Assembly: GCF_965657105.1 (NCBI RefSeq)
Contig: NZ_CBFHNB010000062.1
Coordinates: 1 to 12,814, forward strand
Source: Puniceispirillum sp965657105
GTDB taxonomy: Bacteria > Pseudomonadota > Alphaproteobacteria > Puniceispirillales > Puniceispirillaceae
Direction: 5' to 3'
Length of the DNA: 12,814 nucleotides
Part shown: one piece after another, positions 1-7,848 of the stretch
Layout of the letters: each line of letters starts with the position of its first letter
Position numbering within the stretch: the stretch's first letter is position 1
The notes under the pieces: generated by a model
Told to the model about the DNA's origin: nothing
The model's input: only the letters and a program-made list of their open reading frames with translations
Databases searched by the model: none
Made by a program: the position numbers and the translations under genes

Positions 1-1
1 A

Positions 2-1315
2 GCAGGCCGCATGTCAGATGGCGAGTTTGTTTTGTCACGGGCAAACAAATCCGTCAGACTGTTTGATTATGTTCGTGACTGCCTTGCCGCTGGCACCCAG
101 CCGGATCTGGCAAAGATAGAGCCCATCGGCTATCTCATGCGGACAAGTGCCGTTTATGGATCTGGAAAATTTGGCGCCGCAGACCGGCATGAATGGGCGG
201 ACCGCCCCGAATTTGCAGGGTCTTTTCAACCCGAATTACTTGCCGTGTGGCTGATACGTGCCTTTACTATAGACATGGTTGAACATATGGCCAAAGTTCA
301 ACAGCCTGATACAGCCGTGACACTTGCCCCTGATATCCGTCGCCGGATTGGTGTTGGCAATTCCACAGGCCTTGGCATGGCACCATTTCTGATCAATCAT
401 CCGGCTCTGATCCATGCGTGGATAAATGCCCGCGAAACAGCTTTGGGGCGGGTGCGGGCGATAGCCTCGACTGACACCGCGACATTGGCGCATTTTATAT
501 CGCTGGTGAAACGTGCGGCTATCAATGCTGATGCGTGGCAGGTAGAGCATCCATATCAAAATTCAAAAACCGAAGGCTTGCGCAAAGACCTAACCTGTCT
601 TTTGACGTATCTGGAGCCTTTCAATCAGGATCAGGATTATCCTTGGGACGCGATATATAGATGGGGAACTGACAATTTGACTATCGAAGGACAAGAACAA
701 CTCGTATCGTTGCTTATCGAACCCTTTGGTAATCTTGTTGACGATCTTGCCAGCACCATGTCTGCCGATGAAACAACTCGCCATATCATTGACGGAACCC
801 AGACAATAGAGACATTTCGCGCGCTCATAACCACCCAATATAGCTGGGCGAACATCCTTGATTTTTCCCAGAAAAGCGAACAGGCGCGCGTCTGGTATGT
901 ATCTGAAGAAAAGCTAGAGCCGCGACTTGGCAACCGGTTTGAAGAGCCGATTGCCCCATATGAGCAACCTCTAGCGCCCGGGCGGGATGTGATCGCCTGT
1001 TATGAAGCCATGAAAGGCTGGGGAGACAATGATACCCTAGCCACGTTTTTAATGGCACATCCCGAACATCGGCATATCGTGCGCCGCGCCCAGCTTATAA
1101 ATGGCCTCGATTATGCTGAAATACGCGATAATACAATCGCTGCCGATATGATGCCGATTGATCTTTTGCGTTGTAAATTGTCATTCTTTGGCGCTACCAA
1201 ATTTGATCCTCGGTCAGATCGCTGGTTACGCATAACAATGTATCAAGGCGCCCCCTTCCCCGAAGAACTGGAAAATCTGGATCCTGATGATCTGGTTTAT
1301 CCACCGTTGCAATAG
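2..1315 (+). CDS. Conserved protein of unknown function, 5' end probably outside the window
   Basis: No function is recognised. The frame is open to the left edge. The first ATG is at position 11 and would give 434 residues, but the ten bases before it hold no convincing ribosome binding site, so the true start is probably upstream and the protein is N-terminally cut here. Counting from that ATG, a distinctive block near residues 40-59 reads GYLMRTSAVYGSGKFGAADR, followed by a mixed, mostly soluble sequence with no signal peptide and no clear membrane segment. No P-loop, zinc site or other catalytic motif stands out. The C-terminus is acidic and proline-containing (EELENLDPDDLVYPPLQ). The stop lies only 2 bp before the DUF3726 start, so the two genes are almost certainly co-transcribed and perhaps translationally coupled. 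From memory this protein type accompanies DUF3726 in other marine alphaproteobacteria; I cannot check that here. Confidence 0.85.
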   Translation, partial: AGRMSDGEFVLSRANKSVRLFDYVRDCLAAGTQPDLAKIEPIGYLMRTSAVYGSGKFGAADRHEWADRPEFAGSFQPELLAVWLIRAFTIDMVEHMAKVQQPDTAVTLAPDIRRRIGVGNSTGLGMAPFLINHPALIHAWINARETALGRVRAIASTDTATLAHFISLVKRAAINADAWQVEHPYQNSKTEGLRKDLTCLLTYLEPFNQDQDYPWDAIYRWGTDNLTIEGQEQLVSLLIEPFGNLVDDLASTMSADETTRHIIDGTQTIETFRALITTQYSWANILDFSQKSEQARVWYVSEEKLEPRLGNRFEEPIAPYEQPLAPGRDVIACYEAMKGWGDNDTLATFLMAHPEHRHIVRRAQLINGLDYAEIRDNTIAADMMPIDLLRCKLSFFGATKFDPRSDRWLRITMYQGAPFPEELENLDPDDLVYPPLQ

Positions 1316-1317
1316 AC

Positions 1318-1932
1318 ATGTCTGATGTCAGTTGGTCTCTTAGCGAAACTGGTGCACTTGCCCTGAAAGCCGCAAGAGGCGCTGGAATGTCATGGGGGCT
1401 AGCCGAAGAGGCCAGTCATGCCGTCATATGGTTAGCTCATCGCGGTGCCCCAGGCATTGCTTCATTATGCCGACACCTCACCTGGTATAAGGCAGATCAT
1501 GCAAACAAGTCCGAACAATGCCCCATTGCCATTGGAGCGGCTATCTCTGATGGTGCCATAGCTTTGCCTTGCGACCTTGGCATCATTCGTGAACCCTTAC
1601 TTCTTGTGCCTTTTATATCCGCCAGCACACGCCATAATGAATGGACGCTACTTATAGACGAACTGACAATCGATATTAGCGCCAGCGGCTTTTCCAGTGA
1701 TATCATCAATACGGCACTGTTAATTGAAAATGCCAGATGCCGTATTAGCCGCGGCATGCTTTCTGCCAAAACCATTGCAAAACATAAAGCATCGGCAACA
1801 ATCAGTCGCATTCCTGCCACGGCATCGGCCTGTATCAAAACATTTGAGGCCTTTGCCCATCACACATATGCGCCATCGACTGAGCAGTCACGCCTTGCAG
1901 GAGCAGGTTCAGGTCTTAGTGATAACGATTAA
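1318..1932 (+). CDS. DUF3726 family protein
   Basis: A 204-residue protein that I recognise as DUF3726 from its N-terminal pattern: SLSETGALALKAARGAGMSW at about residues 7-26, then GLAEEASHAVIWLAHRGAPG. It ends in a SRLAGAGSGLSDND-type tail. The biochemical role of the family is unknown to me. No signal peptide, membrane helix or catalytic motif is obvious; the middle (residues 70-110) is hydrophobic in a way that suits a folded alpha/beta core. The ATG at 1318 begins 2 bp after the upstream stop, so translation probably depends on ribosomes finishing the preceding gene; no independent strong ribosome binding site is seen because the region is coding. The stop is 7 bp from the stop of the convergent aldehyde dehydrogenase gene. 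Function unassigned; family call fairly secure, based on remembered sequence pattern. Confidence 0.85.
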   Translation: MSDVSWSLSETGALALKAARGAGMSWGLAEEASHAVIWLAHRGAPGIASLCRHLTWYKADHANKSEQCPIAIGAAISDGAIALPCDLGIIREPLLLVPFISASTRHNEWTLLIDELTIDISASGFSSDIINTALLIENARCRISRGMLSAKTIAKHKASATISRIPATASACIKTFEAFAHHTYAPSTEQSRLAGAGSGLSDND

Positions 1933-1939
1933 AGATTGC

Positions 1940-3382
1940 TTAGGCGTCAACAATTCCACTGATTGTTTTGACTTCAAGAAATTCTTCAATACCCATTGCA
2001 CCACCTTCACGGCCAACGCCTGATTGCTTGAACCCACCAAATGGGCTTCCTGACGCGCGCGATGACCCATTCACCTGCACCATGCCGGCACGAAGCTGGC
2101 GCGCGACACGATGTGCCCGTTCGGTGTCACCAGTTTGTAAATAGGCCGATAGTCCGAATGGCGTATCATTGGCGATTGCGATTGCTTCATCTTCAGTATC
2201 GAATGGCATAATTGATAAAACCGGGCCAAAGATTTCTTCGCGCATGATCGTCATGTCATTATTTGTATCAGCAAAGACCGTAGGCCTTACAAAATATCCC
2301 CGGTTAAAACCATCTGGGCGACCTACACCGCCAGCAACAAGGCGTGCACCTTCATCAATACCTTTTTGAATAAGATCCTGTACTTTGTTGAATTGTGCTT
2401 CTGAGACCAGAGGGCCAATATGGGCACCTTCTTTTGAAGGCATATCTACCTTGGTTGCATCCGCGACTCTGGCAGCCACTTCGACCGCTTGATCATAGGC
2501 ACTGCGCTCGACAAGCATCCGCGTTGCCGCGTTGCATGACTGACCTGTATTATTAAAGCAGAATTTTGTGCCACGCGTTACAGCGGCTTCAATATCGCAA
2601 TCGTCAAAAATCAGATTAGGCGACTTGCCTCCCAATTCCAAAGACACGTTTTTGACACTATCGGCGGCAGCCTTTGTAATCAAAATGCCAGCACGCGTTG
2701 ACCCGGTAAAGGAGACAACATCAATATCAGGATGTGATGACATGATTGAGCCAGCACCGACGCCATCGCCATTAATCATATTAAAGACACCCGCAGGTAA
2801 ACCGACTTCATCAACCATTTCGGCAAATAGCATGCCTGACAACGGGGCAATTTCGGATGGCTTTAACACCATTGTACAACCAGCTGCGATGGCCGCGCCG
2901 ACTTTCAAGACAACCTGATTCATGGGCCAGTTCCATGGCGTGATCAACGAAACCACACCAGCGGGTTCATAGGTTAGATCCTGACCAACTGTGCCTGGGC
3001 GCAATGGGCGCACCCATTCAAAACCAGCCATTGTGCGAATAAAGGCTTTGAGATGCGATGATCCCGAACTGGCTTGCTCAGAAATAGCCAGATCAATTGG
3101 CGCGCCCATCTCATCAGAAATAGTGTGTGCCATCTCACGTTCGCGTGCCTGATATACCTCAAGAAGCTTTTTCAAATAATCCAGACGCTCTTCTGGTGAT
3201 GTCATTGACCATGCCGGAAATGCGCGCTTTGCCGCCGCAATCGCTGACTCGGTATCGGCCTTACCCGCAAGCGTAATGGAAGCATATTCTTCTTCGGTTG
3301 CCGGATTAATAACCGGAACAACCCGCCCATCAATGCTTTTAACCCACGCGCCATCAATATAGAGATCTGTCTTATCAATCAT
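1940..3382 (-). CDS. Aldehyde dehydrogenase, NAD(P)-dependent
   Basis: A full-length 480-residue member of the aldehyde dehydrogenase superfamily, oxidising an aldehyde to the carboxylate with NAD(P)+ in the cytoplasm. Visible landmarks are TPWNWP at 148-153 with the oxyanion asparagine N151, KPSE at 174-177, FTGS at 225-228, LELGG at 248-252 with general base E249, the nucleophile C283 in GQSC, EEIFGPV at 382-388 with E383 contacting the cofactor ribose, and SPFGGFKQSG near 446-455. All expected catalytic residues are present. The ATG at 3382 is preceded by CAGGAT seven bases upstream, a good ribosome binding site. The substrate cannot be read from the sequence; the class includes enzymes for amino-aldehydes, betaine aldehyde and semialdehydes. 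It has its own upstream gap of about 147 bp and converges on the DUF3726 gene. Confidence 0.95.
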   Translation of the reverse strand: MIDKTDLYIDGAWVKSIDGRVVPVINPATEEEYASITLAGKADTESAIAAAKRAFPAWSMTSPEERLDYLKKLLEVYQAREREMAHTISDEMGAPIDLAISEQASSGSSHLKAFIRTMAGFEWVRPLRPGTVGQDLTYEPAGVVSLITPWNWPMNQVVLKVGAAIAAGCTMVLKPSEIAPLSGMLFAEMVDEVGLPAGVFNMINGDGVGAGSIMSSHPDIDVVSFTGSTRAGILITKAAADSVKNVSLELGGKSPNLIFDDCDIEAAVTRGTKFCFNNTGQSCNAATRMLVERSAYDQAVEVAARVADATKVDMPSKEGAHIGPLVSEAQFNKVQDLIQKGIDEGARLVAGGVGRPDGFNRGYFVRPTVFADTNNDMTIMREEIFGPVLSIMPFDTEDEAIAIANDTPFGLSAYLQTGDTERAHRVARQLRAGMVQVNGSSRASGSPFGGFKQSGVGREGGAMGIEEFLEVKTISGIVDA

Positions 3383-3436
3383 GCCATTATCCTGTCATTA
3401 CCAAATATACGCAATGACCGCTTATTGCGGAGAATT

Positions 3437-3465
3437 CGTATATCTGGGTATAAATAAATGTTCAA
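3437..3465 (-). promoter_or_regulatory. Possible promoter of the aldehyde dehydrogenase gene
   Basis: On the minus strand TTGAAC (3465-3460) and TATACG (3442-3437) are separated by 17 bp, each matching the sigma-70 consensus at four of six positions. The site lies about 55 bp upstream of the start codon. A second box, TTGACA at 3520-3515, is perfect, but I find no good -10 partner for it. The rest of the 147-bp gap (3383-3529) shows no terminator for the upstream DMT gene, so read-through from it is possible. Confidence 0.35.
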
Positions 3466-3529
3466 AAGGAATATTTTAAAACACATCTTTTCAACAACCA
3501 CGGCAACAAAATCTTGTCAAGCTAGGTCG

Positions 3530-4441
3530 TTACTGTACCAGTGCTTTCTTACCTCTTTCTGCCATGTAAATACCGCCAAGCACGAATGCAAGCGATAAAA
3601 TATGATAAAAATGCATAACCTCGCCTAGAATGATCACTGCAAATAATGCCGCAAACACTGGCACCAGATTAACATATAGGCCTGCGCGGTTAGATCCCGC
3701 CAGTTCAACCCCACGCATAAACAATACCTGCGCCAATAACGAAGGAAAAATGGCGCAATAAATCACTATGAGCCATCCTTTTAAACCGGGCATGACAAGG
3801 CTACCTTGGGCATATTCTATGGCAGTAGATATTGTTAACGTCACCACTGCAGCAGCCGAGAAGAATGCCAGCATCAAGACGGGCGACATAACAATCCTAC
3901 GACTCAAGCCTACTGTGTAGCCGGCATAACAAAGACACGCCACCAACATCAAAAGGTCTCCCACATTGAACTGGACGCTTTTGATCACGCTAAATGAACC
4001 GCCACTGACCAATAACACCACCCCTGCAAGCGAGAGGGCAAGGCCACAAATTTGCAAAAGGCTAATCTTCGTCCGCAAGACAACCAGACCGATAAGCATG
4101 ACAAAGGCAGGAATCGACCCTTGCGTGATACCAAGATTGACGGCTGTTGTATGTTGCGCGGCCAGAATGAAAAAAACAGTAAATCCAGCCATGCCAAAAG
4201 CGCCCATCAAAAAAACCCAACCAAGCCGTTCCTTTACTGCTGGTAATTGAGATATGAGCTGTTTCCGGCAAAATACAATCAGCACCAGCAGACATAAAAT
4301 CCAGCGCAATTCCATCAACAGCATTGGTGAAATTTCATTAACCGAAATGCGCGCTGCGATCGTATGAGCTGCCCACATCATGGTGGCTAATGTCAGAACC
4401 ACATGCGGTGTGTTCCATAAATGTAAAAGAAACGCTGGCAT
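3530..4441 (-). CDS. DMT superfamily (EamA) metabolite transporter
   Basis: An inner-membrane permease with about ten hydrophobic helices arranged as two EamA repeats, roughly residues 14-145 and 160-293 of the 303-residue form starting at the ATG at 4441. The second repeat carries the usual GLYVNLVPVFAALFAVIILGE-like stretch ending in the conserved GE before the last helices. Members export or exchange amino acids, metabolites or drugs; the substrate cannot be inferred. The start is uncertain: a TTG at 4480 would add 13 residues, but no clear ribosome binding site precedes either codon. ATG is preferred because it gives a typical family length and the first helix follows within about ten residues. 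The gene lies behind the terminator at 4525-4552, so it probably has its own promoter, which I could not identify with confidence. Confidence 0.88.
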   Translation of the reverse strand: MPAFLLHLWNTPHVVLTLATMMWAAHTIAARISVNEISPMLLMELRWILCLLVLIVFCRKQLISQLPAVKERLGWVFLMGAFGMAGFTVFFILAAQHTTAVNLGITQGSIPAFVMLIGLVVLRTKISLLQICGLALSLAGVVLLVSGGSFSVIKSVQFNVGDLLMLVACLCYAGYTVGLSRRIVMSPVLMLAFFSAAAVVTLTISTAIEYAQGSLVMPGLKGWLIVIYCAIFPSLLAQVLFMRGVELAGSNRAGLYVNLVPVFAALFAVIILGEVMHFYHILSLAFVLGGIYMAERGKKALVQ

Positions 4442-4524
4442 CAAAAACCCACTAGATACTATCTGCTCCAAACTGAGCAATATAGTATTTCATTCTGCGC
4501 ATATTTCACAGGAACATAATAGAT

Positions 4525-4552
4525 GTAAAAATACCCCGGCGTAAACCGGGGC
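4525..4552 (-). terminator. Rho-independent terminator after the symporter gene
   Basis: A six-base GC stem, CCCCGG (4534-4539) with CCGGGG (4546-4551), closes a six-base loop. Read on the minus strand it is followed by TATTTTTA, so it ends the transcript of the AGCS gene, whose stop is 63 bp upstream. Read on the plus strand the tail is poor. The remainder of 4442-4614 shows no gene. Confidence 0.85.
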
Positions 4553-4614
4553 ATTTATCGACGTTTGCTTAGTGAATAGTGGCAAACCTATTTGTCAGGC
4601 TCTGGATAGTCACC

Positions 4615-6114
4615 TTACTTGAACTTCTTGATTTCTCCGCTATCCAGTCGGGCCATATAGGAATCCATTTCCGCGCGCACAACAGGTGCGAGGAAATAAA
4701 GACCAAGGATGTTAGGTACACAAATCAGGAAGACCAGCGCATCCGAAATATCCAGCAATGGTCCAAGCTGAACCATACAGCCCAAGGCAACAAACGCACA
4801 GAATATGATTTTATAAATATTCTGCCCTCTTTCACCTTCACCAAACATATATGTCCATCCCTTAAGCCCGTAATAGGACCACGAGATCATCGTTGAGAAT
4901 GCGAATAGTACCGCGGCCAAAGCAAGCGGATATGGGAACCATGAGAATTGTCGCTCAAAGGCCGATGATGTCATGGCAATACCTATCGCATCTCCAGCAA
5001 AACCGGGATCAGCAACCTGAGATGTGCCGATGACAAGAGCTGTGATCGTACAAATCACAATCGTATCAATGAACGGCTCTAATAGAGACACATACCCCTC
5101 GGTTACTGGCTCGTCTGTGCGGACAGCCGCATGAGCGATTGACGCTGAACCAATACCAGCTTCGTTCGAGAAGACAGCACGCTGGAAACCAATGATCATG
5201 GCACCAAGCGCACCACCTGCAACACCCTCACCAGTGAACGCACCGCTAAAGATATTGGCGATCGCTTGGGGTATCGAGGCATAATTTAGTAAGATAACGA
5301 TCAGAGCAAAAAGGCAGTAAAATACAGCCATGAAAGGAACGACCTTTTCGGTCACCTTGGCGATTGATTTAATGCCACCTATAATAACCACAAAGACAAC
5401 CGCTGCCAGAATAAGACCGACAAGCCATCCCAGTCCATCCAATGCGCCACCAGAAACGTGGTTTAACTGCACATATGCCTGATTCGATTGGAACATATTG
5501 CCAATACCGAGCGCACCAATAAAAATACCAATCGCATAAAAGGTGCCGATGAATTTTCCAAACCCATCCATGCCGCGATCAGCAAAGCCCTTTTTGAGAT
5601 AATACATAGGACCGCCCGAAACCGAGCCATCCGGATTTTCAGATCGATATTTAACACCAAGCGTACATTCGACAAACTTGGTGGACATGCCAAGAAAGCC
5701 CGCCACAATCAGCCAGAACGTGGCACCAGGGCCACCAACGGTCACCGCAACGGCAACCCCACCGATGTTACCGATACCAACCGTACCTGAAACAGCTGTT
5801 GCTAAAGCTTGGAAGTGAGACACCTCACCCGCACTATCGGGATCAGCATAATCACCACGCACCAACTGAATGGCATGCTTAAATCCGCGCAGATTTACAA
5901 ACCCCATGTAAAACGTAAAGTAAACAGCGCCAGCGACAAGCCAAAGTACAACGACAGGCAACTGGGCACCAAAAACCGGGATTTTGAAAAAGACGATTTG
6001 ACCAATTAAAATGGCAATTGGCTTTGTTATATTGTTGATAGTCTCGTCAATTCCCGCATGCGCCGAAGTTATAAACAGCAACGAGAATATGAGTGGAAGA
6101 ATAAAGCGATACAT
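4615..6114 (-). CDS. Alanine/glycine:cation symporter family protein (AGCS)
   Basis: A 499-residue inner-membrane symporter of the AGCS family (sodium:alanine symporter type), which brings alanine, glycine or similar small amino acids in with Na+ or H+. Family marks are VSGTVGIGNIGG at 108-119 followed by VGGPGATFW, SGGPMYYL at 166-173, SNEAGIGSASIAHAA at 316-330, and SWSYYG near 411-416. About eleven hydrophobic helices are visible. The N-terminus (MYRFILPLIFSLLFITSAHA, residues 1-20) looks like a cleavable signal peptide, placing the mature N-terminus outside. The ATG at 6114 follows AGGGGAA with about seven bases spacing. The universal stress protein gene ends 50 bp upstream and the terminator at 4525-4552 follows, so the two genes form a likely bicistronic unit. 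Exact substrate unproven. Confidence 0.95.
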   Translation of the reverse strand: MYRFILPLIFSLLFITSAHAGIDETINNITKPIAILIGQIVFFKIPVFGAQLPVVVLWLVAGAVYFTFYMGFVNLRGFKHAIQLVRGDYADPDSAGEVSHFQALATAVSGTVGIGNIGGVAVAVTVGGPGATFWLIVAGFLGMSTKFVECTLGVKYRSENPDGSVSGGPMYYLKKGFADRGMDGFGKFIGTFYAIGIFIGALGIGNMFQSNQAYVQLNHVSGGALDGLGWLVGLILAAVVFVVIIGGIKSIAKVTEKVVPFMAVFYCLFALIVILLNYASIPQAIANIFSGAFTGEGVAGGALGAMIIGFQRAVFSNEAGIGSASIAHAAVRTDEPVTEGYVSLLEPFIDTIVICTITALVIGTSQVADPGFAGDAIGIAMTSSAFERQFSWFPYPLALAAVLFAFSTMISWSYYGLKGWTYMFGEGERGQNIYKIIFCAFVALGCMVQLGPLLDISDALVFLICVPNILGLYFLAPVVRAEMDSYMARLDSGEIKKFK

Positions 6115-6147
6115 TGATAAATTCCCCTTTTTTAGCTTTGCATCCGC

Positions 6148-6166
6148 GATGACCTAACCGGTCATC
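6148..6166 (-). other. Hairpin between the stress protein and symporter genes
   Basis: GATGACC (6148-6154) pairs with GGTCATC (6160-6166) around a five-base loop. The stem overlaps the TGA stop of the stress protein gene (6165-6167). No T-run follows on the minus strand, so it is not a standard intrinsic terminator; an mRNA processing, stability or partial-attenuation element is possible. Confidence 0.5.
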
Positions 6167-6599
6167 ATGGTACAACAGTGATTGGGACTTCAGATGTCTG
6201 AATGAGGCTTCCTGCCACGCTTCCAAACAACAATGATTTGATGCCTGATTGTCCACGACGGCCAATCACGATCTGATTTACATTATGTTTTTTGGCGAGT
6301 TCGTTGAGCGTTTCCACCGGAGCTCCATGACGGACAATTGATTCCGCTTTGATATTATGACCGTTAAGTTTTTCCATTGCCGGGTCAATAATCGTCTTTT
6401 TGGCGCGTGAAATTTCCCCCTCACGACGCTTATGCCGTTCGGCATTTTCTTCAGGTGTATTGAATGAATAGGGAGACCATTCAATGACATAGGCGACAAT
6501 CAACTCAATACCGCGATCATTGACCTGAGCTATAGAATATTCCAAGGCACGGTCACCACCTTGGCTACCATCAACTGCAAGTAATATGCATTGTGTCAT
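6165..6599 (-). CDS. Universal stress protein, UspA family, ATP-binding type
   Basis: A single-domain cytoplasmic Usp of 144 residues. It opens with the family pattern MTQCILLAVDGSQGG, D10 being the conserved nucleotide-contacting aspartate. It ends with the ATP-binding signature G-2x-G-9x-G-S at residues 113-127 (G113, G116, G126, S127), so it belongs to the ATP-binding subgroup rather than the non-binding E. coli UspA type. The start is fixed by a strong ribosome binding site, GAGGAG at 6611-6606, six bases before the ATG at 6599. The open frame runs 26 residues further upstream to 6677, but that part lies over the leader hairpin and is unlikely to be translated. The gene precedes the AGCS symporter by 50 bp, which suggests that the protein senses ATP or stress and modulates the transporter, as TeaD does for the TeaABC ectoine transporter of Halomonas. 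Confidence 0.92.
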   Translation of the reverse strand: MTQCILLAVDGSQGGDRALEYSIAQVNDRGIELIVAYVIEWSPYSFNTPEENAERHKRREGEISRAKKTIIDPAMEKLNGHNIKAESIVRHGAPVETLNELAKKHNVNQIVIGRRGQSGIKSLLFGSVAGSLIQTSEVPITVVP

Positions 6600-6621
6600 A
6601 ACCAACTCCTCAATTAGCGCG

Positions 6622-6645
6622 CACAGGTCGAAACTTTCACCTGTG
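6622..6645 (-). promoter_or_regulatory. Leader hairpin or operator before the universal stress protein gene
   Basis: CACAGGT (6622-6628) and ACCTGTG (6639-6645) form a seven-base inverted repeat. After one unpaired C the inner bases GAAA and TTTC continue the symmetry, giving a nearly continuous 24-base dyad. It ends ten bases before the GAGGAG ribosome binding site, so it could act as an RNA hairpin in the leader or as a repressor site on DNA. Confidence 0.5.
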
Positions 6646-6926
6646 GGCAGACGTAACAGAACGAAACGGTAAAACAAAATAATGGTAATTTAGTAATGCA
6701 ATCTATAGTTATAAAATTGTAATAAAACTATGATTTACCTATCTGACTTTCATATTTAAAAGACAAGGTGTCAATAATCAAACAATAGCATATTTATATA
6801 AATATACATCTTTTGGTTTATTTATATAAAACAAACAACAATCGCTGAGTCCGAGATTTTAAATCGCGATAGACCCATGCCAAAATGCATTAACGTGCAG
6901 GTCAGGCTTCGTTTATATGGGTAAGA
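6646..6926. other. AT-rich intergenic stretch without a gene
   Basis: No coding region is seen. On the minus strand a perfect TTGACA box lies at 6774-6769, but without a good -10 at standard spacing. The 12-base sequence TATTTATATAAA occurs at 6791-6802 and 6819-6830; the first copy sits in the perfect 14-base palindrome 6791-6804. Behind the last permease gene, ATCGC (6870-6866) and GCGAT (6845-6841) form a weak minus-strand stem followed by a T-rich tail (6840-6823). This is the best, though poor, candidate terminator for the transporter operon. Confidence 0.5.
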
Positions 6927-7841
6927 CTAGCTTGTGGTTACACCACGCAGGCGGTCTGAACGGCGGCGAAGCAACTCAATCACTGTCAGCAGAATAACAG
7001 ACAATATAACCAGCAAAGTGGCCACTGCCAGAATTGTCGGGCTAATCTGTTCACGAATACCTGACCACATCTGACGTGGGATGGTGCGCTGTTCAGGGCT
7101 GGCAAGAAACAGCACAGCCACCACTTCGTCAAATGACGTGATAAAGGCGAACAGCCCCCCTGAGATGACCCCGGGAATGATTAGTGGCATCTGCACCCTG
7201 AAAAAGGTCGTGATTGGTCCAGCACCAAGTGAATTAGCAGCCCGCACCAACGATTTATCAAAACCAACAAGGGTTGCCGTCACTGTAATGATGACAAATG
7301 GCGTTCCCAATACCGCATGCGCCATGATCACACCGATATAGGTCTGGCTTAGCTGTACTTTGGAATAGAAAAAGAACATGCCCGCTGCGGTAATAACCAG
7401 CGGCACAATCATCGGTGAAATAAGAATTGACATGATTAGCCGGCGATATGGCATTTCCTCACGACTCAGACCAATCGCTGCCAAAGTCCCAAGTGCCGTC
7501 GATAGCAATGTCGCACAAATACCAATGAAGAAGCTGTTACGAATAGCCCGCATCCATTGCGAGTTATTCCATGTATCACTGATCCACGCCCAGTCAAACG
7601 GCGCATCCGGAATTTTCATTCCATTCGTAAGAATGTCTTTATACCAGCGCAACGAATAGGCTTCAGGATCAAAAGCCAGCATGCCTTCAGTAAAGCTGAA
7701 ATATGGTGACACATTGAATGACAACGGCAAAACAACCAAAATGGGCAACATCAAAAACATGAACACAAGCCCGCATATCACCCGGAATGTGTAATGCCAG
7801 ATCCGTTCACCAGTCGAGGTATAGGGAGGAAGTTTTGCCAT
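6927..7841 (-). CDS. ABC transporter permease, PotC-like (POPT family)
   Basis: A 304-residue inner-membrane permease of the binding-protein-dependent type, second permease of the importer. Six hydrophobic segments are visible, at roughly 18-42, 103-125, 136-158, 168-192, 224-246 and 270-292. The cytoplasmic EAA loop that docks onto the ATPase reads RAANSLGAGPITTFFRVQMP at 200-219, with the conserved G at 206 and the closing P at 219. A short extracytoplasmic stretch rich in Trp and Asp (about 60-98) separates the first two helices. The ATG at 7841 lies 7 bp after the stop of the first permease, with a GGGAT element upstream, so the two are co-translated. Length and layout match PotC-type proteins. 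The substrate is shared with the binding protein at 9175-10266 and is not proven to be a polyamine. Confidence 0.93.
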   Translation of the reverse strand: MAKLPPYTSTGERIWHYTFRVICGLVFMFLMLPILVVLPLSFNVSPYFSFTEGMLAFDPEAYSLRWYKDILTNGMKIPDAPFDWAWISDTWNNSQWMRAIRNSFFIGICATLLSTALGTLAAIGLSREEMPYRRLIMSILISPMIVPLVITAAGMFFFYSKVQLSQTYIGVIMAHAVLGTPFVIITVTATLVGFDKSLVRAANSLGAGPITTFFRVQMPLIIPGVISGGLFAFITSFDEVVAVLFLASPEQRTIPRQMWSGIREQISPTILAVATLLVILSVILLTVIELLRRRSDRLRGVTTS

Positions 7842-7848
7842 AATCGCG

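Noticed and set aside
236..1058. Several minus-strand open frames opposite the first gene
   Set aside because: Their products look like out-of-frame translations (Cys-, Arg- and Ser-rich) and the plus-strand frame is long and continuous.
3515..3520. Perfect minus-strand TTGACA box upstream of the aldehyde dehydrogenase
   Set aside because: No acceptable -10 hexamer is found 16-18 bp downstream; the weaker pair at 3465-3437 has correct spacing.
4442..4480. TTG start adding 13 residues to the DMT transporter
   Set aside because: No clear ribosome binding site precedes it and the ATG at 4441 gives the usual length; kept only as an alternative.
6600..6677. A 26-residue N-terminal extension of the universal stress protein
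   Set aside because: The strong GAGGAG site and the family-standard start at MTQCILLAVDGS fix the start at 6599; the extension overlies a hairpin and has no family counterpart.
6865..6926. ACCCAT (6873-6878) with ATGGGT (6917-6922) as a terminator of the importer operon
   Set aside because: The loop is nearly 40 bases, the stem only six, and no T-run follows on the minus strand.
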